DNA of 64,000 nucleotides from an uncultured Bacteroidales bacterium (GCA_946406195.1 CAMJJT010000002.1:1-64000), one strand, 5' to 3'; positions 38,547 to 46,671 are shown, numbered from the stretch's first letter. Numbers and translations are program-made. The notes: generated by a model not told the origin, from the sequence alone.

Positions 38547-39263
38547 TTATTTACCGTACTTTCTTAAAGCTGTTACTGTCGTATTGTCAGCAATGCCAGT
38601 AACAGAAAGTTTTGCTTCCTTTTGGAATTTCTTTATGCCGTTTTCAATAGCCTCATCGTAGATTACATAGCCACCTGAATTTGTCTTAATATCGTCAAGA
38701 AAACCATGCTTTTGTAAAAGTGTTGCCAAAACTTTCACATCTGTTCCAATACATCCCAGTTGAAGTGTTCTATCTCCTAATCCAAAGATGTAGTTCCCGT
38801 TATTGATTTTAGGCTTTGTCGGGGTATTAGTCTGAACTTTTTTTACTGTATCGGGTTGCTGTACAGTGTCAGTAACTATTACAGGTTTCTGCTCAACCGG
38901 CTTCGGCGTAGTCGTAGTAGTTGTAGGCATAGTTGTCGTAGTTGTTCTCGTAGCAGATGAAGATGTTGTGCGCGAACTACTGCTGCCACCTCCGTAATAG
39001 CCACCAGAACTGGAACGGTGAGAACTATGCGAACGGTGTGAACTATGACTGCGATGCCCAGCAACCACATACATACCTCCATTACCAAATTTGATAACAT
39101 ATTTTAATAGCTTTTTGGAAGCACTATTTGTTATTCCAGTTAATAATTTGTTTCCGTCTATATTAGTAGGGATAGACGGGAAGTCGGTATTTGCCGCAGA
39201 AGCTATGCTTGCAGTAGAAGCGACCAGCATACCATTCAGTAACTTCTTAAATGAGTTTTTCAT
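38547..39263 (-). CDS. hxsA: His-Xaa-Ser repeat protein HxsA with C-terminal peptidoglycan-binding-like domain
   Basis: Signal peptide; HRSHSSHRSHSSHRS; C-terminal DRTLQLGCIGTDVKVLATLLQKHGFL...IENGIKKFQKEAKLSVTGIAD. Confidence 0.82.
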   Translation of the reverse strand: MKNSFKKLLNGMLVASTASIASAANTDFPSIPTNIDGNKLLTGITNSASKKLLKYVIKFGNGGMYVVAGHRSHSSHRSHSSHRSSSGGYYGGGSSSSRTTSSSATRTTTTTMPTTTTTTPKPVEQKPVIVTDTVQQPDTVKKVQTNTPTKPKINNGNYIFGLGDRTLQLGCIGTDVKVLATLLQKHGFLDDIKTNSGGYVIYDEAIENGIKKFQKEAKLSVTGIADNTTVTALRKYGK

Positions 39264-40054
39264 AGATCCCAATCTTTTAGGTTATATGTCGATTCAATTT
39301 TTTCTTCAATGCTATCCGGAAGAGCAACAAAGAAATCAATATCCGTTATCATTTCTATGTCATCTACAGACATTGCGTACTTGTTTAGTGGTTTGTGCCC
39401 TGCCTGATTAGACATCATAAAGCCGATAGCACTCCATGAATTTTCGTTTTGCCGAAGAATGACTTTATAAAACGCATCAGGAACAGCAATTCTATCTGAG
39501 TAGGAATGTTGACCTATCGTTTTGGGGGTTGCAGAAACAATAGGACCACATGCTACATATACATGGTTAAACTTTGTCGCCATATTACGCACATGCTCCT
39601 CCAAGTCTTTCCAATCTCCTTTATTGAGATTTTTGTTTTGAGGACAAATGTTTGAAGTGTAGAAACTCTCGTCCATTGCCTGTTTACTCCATTTCATATC
39701 TGCTGCCGGAGCCATGTGTCCACGGTCATAGCCAGAGTTTTTATAATCTTCCGTGGAAGGACTTTGCCATATTTGCGGATCAGGGACAAAATTATTCCCT
39801 CTTGGTTCAGTGCCTGCCACTTCTTCTGAAGTTAGCTCATAGGCAACCCAGTTTGGAATTCTCCAATCCGTATTAAAACTTACCGTGTACCCAGTATGTC
39901 TTACAATTTTCTCCGGTTGGCTAGAGAGGATTTTTGGAATTTCATAAGCAGTTTGATCAGCATTCTCCCTAAAACTTGCATAGACAATAAGGGTTAAGAT
40001 AAAGCACACAACCAATGCTGTGTTTACTAATATATTGCGTGTAGTTCCATTCAT
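39260..40054 (-). CDS. DNA/RNA non-specific endonuclease, membrane-anchored
   Basis: N-terminal TM; catalytic YDRGHMAPAADM and SNICPQNKNLNKGDW. Confidence 0.9.
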   Translation of the reverse strand: MNGTTRNILVNTALVVCFILTLIVYASFRENADQTAYEIPKILSSQPEKIVRHTGYTVSFNTDWRIPNWVAYELTSEEVAGTEPRGNNFVPDPQIWQSPSTEDYKNSGYDRGHMAPAADMKWSKQAMDESFYTSNICPQNKNLNKGDWKDLEEHVRNMATKFNHVYVACGPIVSATPKTIGQHSYSDRIAVPDAFYKVILRQNENSWSAIGFMMSNQAGHKPLNKYAMSVDDIEMITDIDFFVALPDSIEEKIESTYNLKDWDL

Positions 40055-40055
40055 A

Positions 40056-42263
40056 TCAATTAATTATTGGTAAGTCCTCTACATTAATTTGCGTTAATTT
40101 CTCCGTAGTAATATCGACATCCTGAGCAAGACGATTAGCTTGTCTCTCAAGTGTTTTTTCAAAAACATTGCGAACCAAACGACCATTTCCGAAATTCGCA
40201 TCTTTGTGAGCCACCTCATTTTCAAAATATTTCTGCAAATGTTCTTTTGCACCCTCTCCGAAGTGGTACTCATATTTTTTCATATTTACCTCAAAAATTT
40301 GCAACAATTCATCTGCTGAATAATCGGGGAACTCAATGTAACGGTTGAAGCGTGATTGCAAGCCGGGGTTGGAGTCTATAAAATCCTTCATATTCTTCGT
40401 ATATCCGGCAAGAATAACAATAAGTCTGTCGCGGTTATCCTCCATCCGTTTCAGCAGTGTAGCAATAGCTTCTTTACCGAAATCATTTTCGCTTCCACTA
40501 ATGAGCGAATATGCCTCATCTATAAAGAGAACTCCATCCAATGCACTGTCTATTATTTTGTTGGTTTTCACTGCCGTTTGCCCTACATACTCTGCTACTA
40601 ACCCTGCACGGTCTGTTTCTACCAAATGCCCTTTACTTACAACGCCAAGATCTTTGTATATCTTTGCCAGAATACGTGCCACTGTTGTTTTTCCCGTTCC
40701 GGGATTTCCTGTAAACACGCAGTGGTAAGAGACAGACGAAGTCTTTAATCCTTTAGCTTCCCGCGCTTGCTGAATCTTAACAAAGTTAGAAAGCGTTTCA
40801 ACTTCTTTCTTGACGGAGCCTAATCCTATTAATTCATCGAGCATTTTTGATGAAGTATTTGTTCTCGGCTTACTACCTTTTGGGGGTGTTGTTGACGCTA
40901 CCCCAATGGGATTTGAATAATCATCGCCTATAATACCCATTAGCAAACGCTCTAATTGCTTTTTGTCTTTTATAAGGACTTCGCGACCGGCTGCACCTCT
41001 GTTCGGTCCAACTATACCAGCAGCCTCTAACTGGTCGGACAATTTCCCCGCACGATTATAACCTATTTCAAACTTACGTTGTAATTGTGAGGTAGAGCCC
41101 TCTTGTTTATCAACAATCCATCTGGCTGCATCTGCAAATAGGGGGTCTAAATCAGGTATATGCGGAGCAGAGATAGGTGTAAATTCCTCTTCCTCTTGCT
41201 CATCCTCTTGCGGAACAAATTCTTGATCGCCGCTTCCCTGCAACTTCATGATATTACCTAACCACTCTGCCTCTTCTTTTGTGACAGTATTGTCTGCTTT
41301 GGCGGTAATAGAAGCAAAACGATAAATGTCAACTAAGAATTTTTGATGTAACATCGTGTCTTTTGTTGACAATAGGCGAGACAGCATAAATGTCTCTGAA
41401 ATAGCCGGAGAAGCATCGATGTATGCCTTTACTCCCTTTATAATAGAAGATGCCTCAGATTGGTATGCTCCTTTTAAAGTTGAGAGATATGTGTAAGGTT
41501 TGTTCTTAGAACATCCTTTTGTAAGAGCAATAAAATATAAGACTCCAAGACCTTCCTTACTATCAAGGTCTATCGGATGTCCCAAGCCAATATAACAACG
41601 AATAATATCTACCAAAAATAGAAGGCGAACTTTTTCTCTGACACTCAATATAGAACTACCATTTATCACGATTTTTACTCCCATAGAATCTACAAGAGTT
41701 TCAAGGCCTTGTATTTTTAACACGTTCTCGTAATCTGCGTATAAATCTTCTGCTGCTTTGATGACTTGGTTGTAATATTTCTCGCTTATGTTATTAGTTG
41801 TATTCTTAGCAGCCTCTATCTCCTCGTGATATATTGCAGATCTCAACGCCTCGCCCACATTACTGCTTGCCTCATTTTTGGCGAATTCTTTTTCTTTTTT
41901 ATTAGCTATTATTGCTGCTATAATATGGGCAACTATAGTGACTCCAAGGAAAGATAACCCTATCCATGTATCTACGGCAAATCCTAATAATATAGCACAT
42001 GCTACAAGTATCCACATACCGAAAGATAACCAAATCAAGCAGCCTTCTTTACACCCTATGTTATCTGCATTTCCTTTGCCACTTCCTATCTTTTGACGAT
42101 TATACAATCCCGTTCCCGGTATGCTTGTGTTAAGATAGGTTCCATTAGGTCCAAATGACAAACTTGCTCCACGTGGTCCGATGGAAGTACTAATTCCCTT
42201 TTTGCCAAAATTAAGTCTAACTCCGGGTATCAAAGTTTTTCTTTTTCTCCAAGTCCAAGCCAT
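40056..42263 (-). CDS. DUF4236 - TM - TerB-like - FtsK-gamma-like - CbxX/CfqX AAA+ protein
   Basis: N-terminal GVRLNFGKKGISTSIGPRGASLSFGPNGTYLNTSIPGTGLY; middle FLVDIYRFASITAKADNTVTKEEAEWLG; ISTSQLQRKFEIGYNRA-like wHTH; Walker A FTGNPGTGKTTVARILAKIY. Confidence 0.8.
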   Translation of the reverse strand: MAWTWRKRKTLIPGVRLNFGKKGISTSIGPRGASLSFGPNGTYLNTSIPGTGLYNRQKIGSGKGNADNIGCKEGCLIWLSFGMWILVACAILLGFAVDTWIGLSFLGVTIVAHIIAAIIANKKEKEFAKNEASSNVGEALRSAIYHEEIEAAKNTTNNISEKYYNQVIKAAEDLYADYENVLKIQGLETLVDSMGVKIVINGSSILSVREKVRLLFLVDIIRCYIGLGHPIDLDSKEGLGVLYFIALTKGCSKNKPYTYLSTLKGAYQSEASSIIKGVKAYIDASPAISETFMLSRLLSTKDTMLHQKFLVDIYRFASITAKADNTVTKEEAEWLGNIMKLQGSGDQEFVPQEDEQEEEEFTPISAPHIPDLDPLFADAARWIVDKQEGSTSQLQRKFEIGYNRAGKLSDQLEAAGIVGPNRGAAGREVLIKDKKQLERLLMGIIGDDYSNPIGVASTTPPKGSKPRTNTSSKMLDELIGLGSVKKEVETLSNFVKIQQAREAKGLKTSSVSYHCVFTGNPGTGKTTVARILAKIYKDLGVVSKGHLVETDRAGLVAEYVGQTAVKTNKIIDSALDGVLFIDEAYSLISGSENDFGKEAIATLLKRMEDNRDRLIVILAGYTKNMKDFIDSNPGLQSRFNRYIEFPDYSADELLQIFEVNMKKYEYHFGEGAKEHLQKYFENEVAHKDANFGNGRLVRNVFEKTLERQANRLAQDVDITTEKLTQINVEDLPIIN

Positions 42264-42997
42264 TATTTTTCTGCTTCTTTTTCTTTTTTAGCCTCTCGCA
42301 ATTCTTCCAGATAACTTGCTGTAATTACACCCGAAGGCAAAGCGATTACGGCAACTCCAAGAATAGCAGAAAGCATACTAATTATTCTGCCCATATCAGT
42401 TGCTGGGTATATATCTCCGTATCCAACTGTGGTCAGCGTCGTTGTAGCCCAATAGAGTGCGTCGAAGAAATCATCAAACATCGCAGATTCTTCAACGTTA
42501 AACATAATCAATGCAGTAATAACAATGTAGAATAGCGCAATCCAAAATACGGTAAATAGGATATGACGCTCTTTGCGAAGTACTTTGAACAAGATTTGTA
42601 CGTTCTTTGAGTAACGGACGAACTTAAACACACGCAATATCTTGAAAAGACGCGTAATACGGAATAGTTTTAGTGCTTTGTTTACAACGATGAGTGAAGG
42701 TAATATTGATAGCAAATCGATAATTGCAAAGGCTGTAAATGGGTACGTTAGAAAGGCCACCCATTTTGGGCGATCATTAAGGCGCAAGTCAGCTGTTAGC
42801 CAACGTAACAAATAATCGATAATAAAAACAATTACAGATACTTTGTCGAACCATTCAAGCCACACATTCTGTTCGCGAAACGCAAGCGGAATAATACTGA
42901 TGAGGATGAAAAACAACATCGCCCAATCATAAAATCTGCTAATGACTGAGTTGCGTCCTGTTTCTATCGTTTCGTATATTTCATTTCTCCAATTCAT
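42263..42997 (-). CDS. Voltage-gated K+ channel (Kv-like)
   Basis: S4-like RITRLFKILRVFKFVRYSK and selectivity filter TTVGYGD; ATG at 42997. Confidence 0.9.
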   Translation of the reverse strand: MNWRNEIYETIETGRNSVISRFYDWAMLFFILISIIPLAFREQNVWLEWFDKVSVIVFIIDYLLRWLTADLRLNDRPKWVAFLTYPFTAFAIIDLLSILPSLIVVNKALKLFRITRLFKILRVFKFVRYSKNVQILFKVLRKERHILFTVFWIALFYIVITALIMFNVEESAMFDDFFDALYWATTTLTTVGYGDIYPATDMGRIISMLSAILGVAVIALPSGVITASYLEELREAKKEKEAEK

Positions 42998-43018
42998 GTC
43001 GGGTATGAATTTTGTCTG

Positions 43019-43050
43019 CAAAGGTACAACATTTTTTTGATATATGCAAA
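43019..43050 (-). promoter_or_regulatory. Sigma-ABfr promoter driving the channel/AAA/nuclease/Hxs cluster
   Basis: Minus strand TTTGCATATATCAAAAAAATGTTGTACCTTTG. Confidence 0.8.
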
Positions 43051-43110
43051 TAAAACTCTCTTTTTTTGAACAGACAAAAAAAAATCTGCACTTGGGATGC
43101 AGATTTATTG
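43019..43110 (-). repeat. Terminator-promoter intergenic module, copy A
   Basis: Promoter + CTCTCTTTTTTTGAACAGACA + AAATCTGCA-N7-TGCAGATTT hairpin. Confidence 0.8.
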
Positions 43111-43233
43111 TTTTTGTGAAGCCTGGGAGACTCTAAAGGAATGAGATTTCGAAGCGGCTAATTTCAAAGCGTGACAATTTGTCACTGTTTCATTCCCATC
43201 ATCTTTCAAGCGCTTTTTTGTAACTCTCCTATA
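43105..43233 (-). pseudogene. Relic fragment of a BRO-N/antirepressor-like gene
   Basis: Minus translation YRRVTKKRLKDDGNETVTNCHALKLAASKSHSFRVSQASQKQ* vs WNKLKQRLAEEGNETVTNCHQLKLTAADGK at 9142-9516. Confidence 0.65.
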
Positions 43234-43236
43234 TGT

Positions 43237-43635
43237 TTATACCTTTAACAACTCTTCTATTTTTTGTAAAAGTTCGTAAGCTAACGGTTTTAAAGCCTCC
43301 AAATCTTCACGCGAGACATCATAGATAACATCGTAATCCGCCTTCTCTCGCATATTCTCCATGACGGCAATAAAATGACCAAACTTCGGATCAATAATGC
43401 CTGTTTTGATGAAATGCTGATGAAACTGCGCATTTGTGCCATGATGCGATCTTGATTGTATCCCATTCGCCACAAAAATCGCATGGATAGCATGAAAGAC
43501 CGCGTAATAGAAACGATTGGCAGCAGCCGAAATGGATTCAATCTGCATCAATTGTTCTCCATCAGCAAGACATGCACGGCATTTATCTAAATGTAGCTGC
43601 GTCAAAACTTGTTTATCTTCGTTTGTCAGGCTCAT
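43237..43635 (-). CDS. HEPN domain protein
   Basis: 'ANRFYYAVFHAIHAIF' HEPN-type helix; overlaps NTase gene. Confidence 0.8.
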   Translation of the reverse strand: MSLTNEDKQVLTQLHLDKCRACLADGEQLMQIESISAAANRFYYAVFHAIHAIFVANGIQSRSHHGTNAQFHQHFIKTGIIDPKFGHFIAVMENMREKADYDVIYDVSREDLEALKPLAYELLQKIEELLKV

Positions 43636-43949
43636 ACTAATACGATTTTTTCGTCCTCAACATTACAATAGAATGGAGTGAAATGGCGTTGCTCCCATTC
43701 TCGACGGGTATAAAGCATCGGATTTATCTCTTGACCTATCTGCCATCCCAGTTCTACAAACGGGTATGCATACATGTCGTAATCCTGTAGTTGCTGTTTT
43801 TCTTTGTCCACCAATACCAGCAAATCCCAGTCGGAGTCGGAGCGATTATCACCACGAGCCCGAGAACCATATAGCCATAGATTACTTCCTTCGGGAAGAA
43901 TCTGCTTACCCATCATACTGATGCGTTGTATGGTTGCTGTTTTTGTCAT
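43632..43949 (-). CDS. Minimal nucleotidyltransferase (MNT)
   Basis: LYGSRARGDNRSDSDWDLLVLV. Confidence 0.88.
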   Translation of the reverse strand: MTKTATIQRISMMGKQILPEGSNLWLYGSRARGDNRSDSDWDLLVLVDKEKQQLQDYDMYAYPFVELGWQIGQEINPMLYTRREWEQRHFTPFYCNVEDEKIVLV

Positions 43950-43989
43950 AAAGGTTGTGATTTTGTACGTTCTTTGCAACTTACGGCTG

Positions 43990-44021
43990 CAAAGGTACTA
44001 CATTTTTTTGATATATGCAAA
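43990..44021 (-). promoter_or_regulatory. Sigma-ABfr promoter for MNT-HEPN pair
   Basis: Minus strand TTTGCATATATCAAAAAAATGTAGTACCTTTG. Confidence 0.8.
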
Positions 44022-44082
44022 TAAAACTCTCTTTTTTTGAACAGACACAAAAAAAATCTGCACTTTTGATGCAGATTTATTG
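43990..44082 (-). repeat. Terminator-promoter intergenic module, copy B
   Basis: Near-identical to copy A. Confidence 0.8.
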
Positions 44083-44136
44083 TATTCCAGTGTTGTGGAG
44101 AGTGTTCATCCTCGCTATTCATTATACCGGTTTCAT

Positions 44137-44412
44137 TTACGACAATAGTTCCAAAATCCGTTTGGCATCGGAGCGTGTGAAGCCTTCTGCATGAATAGTC
44201 TGGCTACCTTTGCTTTCAATGACGATGTCGCCAAATAGCAAGTGCATCGAGATATTGACAGAACCGATGCGTTCACGCATGATAACCGATTGATCATAGC
44301 CGATGATTTTGCCTTTGTAATAGGTCACTTTGTCATCATCGATGATCAGTTTGTCCGGGAAAATGGCATTCCCATTGCCGGAAATCCGGCTTGCTACAAA
44401 TGTATGAGTCAT
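44137..44412 (-). CDS. Small PH-like domain protein
   Basis: 91 aa, 'KLIIDDDKVTYYKGKIIGYDQSVIMRERIGSVNISMHLLFGDIVIESKG' resembles bacterial PH domains. Confidence 0.6.
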   Translation of the reverse strand: MTHTFVASRISGNGNAIFPDKLIIDDDKVTYYKGKIIGYDQSVIMRERIGSVNISMHLLFGDIVIESKGSQTIHAEGFTRSDAKRILELLS

Positions 44413-44434
44413 AGTGGTATTTGTATTTTTCGTG

Positions 44435-44522
44435 CAAAATTACAACTTTTTTCTGAATTACGCAAATAAACTCTCTTTTTTTCTACATTCACAAAAAAAA
44501 TCTGCACTTTTGATGCAGATTA
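44435..44522 (-). repeat. Terminator-promoter intergenic module, copy C
   Basis: Diverged promoter half, near-identical terminator half AAAAAAAATCTGCACTTTTGATGCAGATT. Confidence 0.75.
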
Positions 44523-45134
44523 GTCCACATAAGTTACGTACGAACCGCGGACACATTTCCAACGTCCATTAGTGAGAAGCTGGACATCATCGCCATAGAC
44601 ACCATCTATCTTATCGCCGTCATCGTTCACGGCATACCAATAACGGCCATGTTTGATGAGGAAACAGCCGTTCCAAAACATAAGCGGCGATTCATCTGAA
44701 TAACACCCCACCTTACGACCGGAACAATGATAGATGTCCCAATAACCGGAACTACGTTGTAACGTCACATAGCCAAAGGGGAAATAATAGATCGTTTTGC
44801 CATAGATGCCGTCCACGAGATCTCCGTTTTCATCAGCAAGATACCATGTGTTGCCTCGTCTGACACGATAATAGCCGTTATAAAGCAGGTTTATTTCATT
44901 GCCGTACAAAATAGACCATGAATCGCGGTATATATAGATGGTCCGACCGGAAGTCTTCACATAACATCCGTTCCAAAGGTCCTGAAAATGGTCCGTACAG
45001 GAAACGGATTTGCGAGTGGTTACTTCGTGTCCGGAATCTTCGAACCAAAGATCGTACTTGTCGGAAACCACATACTGTGCCTGTATGGTCATGCAAGCCA
45101 TCAGCGCGAGGAAGAAGGAATAAAGACGTTTCAT
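44520..45134 (-). CDS. Secreted WG-repeat-like protein
   Basis: Signal peptide then repeated 'YYRVRRGNTWYLADENGDLVDGIYG' / 'CFLIKHGRYWYAVNDDGDKIDGVYG'. Confidence 0.6.
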   Translation of the reverse strand: MKRLYSFFLALMACMTIQAQYVVSDKYDLWFEDSGHEVTTRKSVSCTDHFQDLWNGCYVKTSGRTIYIYRDSWSILYGNEINLLYNGYYRVRRGNTWYLADENGDLVDGIYGKTIYYFPFGYVTLQRSSGYWDIYHCSGRKVGCYSDESPLMFWNGCFLIKHGRYWYAVNDDGDKIDGVYGDDVQLLTNGRWKCVRGSYVTYVD

Positions 45135-45222
45135 AAGTCCGCACATTTAATGGGTTACAAAATCTTTTTTCTCCCCATGTGCAAATACTATGCCAAAAGC
45201 AGGCGAGGAGAGCTTGCCTGAC

Positions 45223-45558
45223 TTATTGGGCATTGTTGAGGGCGGAACGACCGGAGTCGGTCATGAGACCGCGTTTCTCGAGGTCGGCACAACGGGCTTT
45301 GTTGAGTTCAGTCCAATGGCTGTTCTTGCGTCTTGGCGAGAGGCGTTGGGCACATCGTCCGTCAGGAAGGCGTTTAATGGTCGAGTCGATCCATCCGAAA
45401 CAGAGGGCTTCTTCGACCACTTCCAGATACGGGATGGCATCTTGGCGCGATACTTTCGTGCGGAAGGTTGTTACCCAGCATTCCTTCTCCGAAGCATGGT
45501 TTGCCTCCAGCCACGCGCGAAGCTCTACTCTACTCCTATATTCCAGAAAATTAGTCAT
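45223..45558 (-). CDS. YdeI/OmpD-associated-like protein, probably 3' truncated
   Basis: 'SEKECWVTTFRTKV...YLEVVEEALCFGWIDSTIKRLPDGRCAQRLSPRRKNSHWTELNKARCADLEKRGLMT' then early stop. Confidence 0.6.
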   Translation of the reverse strand: MTNFLEYRSRVELRAWLEANHASEKECWVTTFRTKVSRQDAIPYLEVVEEALCFGWIDSTIKRLPDGRCAQRLSPRRKNSHWTELNKARCADLEKRGLMTDSGRSALNNAQ

Positions 45559-45586
45559 TTGTGAGTGTTAAAGGTATATAATAAAT

Positions 45587-46657
45587 TTAACGAATGAGGC
45601 TGTCGATGCTGTCAAAGGTTTGCCAGTGGACGGACTTTTCGGCGGCAAGACGGTTGGCAAGGATGTCGTCGATGAAAATGACGGAGGATGGGTTGCAGAT
45701 GGCGGAATGGACGGCTTTGAAAATTTGGGGATCGGGCTTTGCCATGTGCATTTTCTGTGAGAGGAACAGACCGTCAAAATAGGTATCGAGACGGTATTGG
45801 CAGTTGATGAAATTGAAATGGAGGTCATTGCCGTTGGACAAGAGATAGACCCGATGTCCTTTCTCGCGCAGGCTCTTGACAAACTGCAGACGTTCGGCAG
45901 GGAGGTCTTCCAGCATAGACATCCATGCGTCCTGTACCTCCTCGGCGGTAGTTCCGGGATGGCAGTAAAGCAGGACTTGAGCGATGAAATCGTCCGGTTC
46001 TATTAAGCCCCGTTCAAAATCCGCCATGAGTTGTTTGGATGCCACGCTGACCGCTTTGACGCCCTCTCCATTGCGGTCCATGCCCAGCACGGCACGCATG
46101 TTGTCTTCGCCCATGAGTTGCTCAAAAGCCTGAAAGCAACGCTTCACATCCAAGCGGATGAGCACTCCGCCGAGATCAAAGACATAAACGGGCAAAAGTG
46201 CCTTCAGAAGGGCTTGGCAGGAAGAGAGGATATCCTGATAAGCGGTTTCAAAATCACCGGTGTACCAAGGGTCGGAGACGTCTCGCTGCTGCCCTACCCA
46301 GTCCATCATCAGAGAGAGACGGGCATGGGAGTGATTGAGCAGATCTTTGCCGAAACGATAGTCCATGAGGCGTATATTCGACCGGTCGGCACAAATGATA
46401 TAATCATAGGAAGACCAGTCCGAGGGAGTGATCTGCCGCGCTGCGCGGTGAGCGAAAGGAATACCATGGGCGGTCAGGATACGTTTAGCCGGAGGATAGA
46501 GGTCATTGCCAATCTCTTCGGTCGAAACTGCCGCCGAGGAGATCTCAAAGAGGTTTTCCACGCCTGCCTCCCGGCATAAGTGCTGCATGATAAACTCCGC
46601 CATCGGCGAGCGGCATATATTGCCATGACATATAAAGAGGATCTTGGTCATTTTCAT
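45587..46657 (-). CDS. Fused low-molecular-weight protein tyrosine phosphatase - HAD hydrolase
   Basis: N-terminal ILFICHGNICRSPMAEF and SDPWYTGDF; C-terminal YVFDLGGVLIRLD...LLSNGND...KPDPQIF...IFIDDILAN; ATG at 46657. Confidence 0.85.
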   Translation of the reverse strand: MKMTKILFICHGNICRSPMAEFIMQHLCREAGVENLFEISSAAVSTEEIGNDLYPPAKRILTAHGIPFAHRAARQITPSDWSSYDYIICADRSNIRLMDYRFGKDLLNHSHARLSLMMDWVGQQRDVSDPWYTGDFETAYQDILSSCQALLKALLPVYVFDLGGVLIRLDVKRCFQAFEQLMGEDNMRAVLGMDRNGEGVKAVSVASKQLMADFERGLIEPDDFIAQVLLYCHPGTTAEEVQDAWMSMLEDLPAERLQFVKSLREKGHRVYLLSNGNDLHFNFINCQYRLDTYFDGLFLSQKMHMAKPDPQIFKAVHSAICNPSSVIFIDDILANRLAAEKSVHWQTFDSIDSLIR

Positions 46658-46671
46658 ATCCAATGGAAAAA

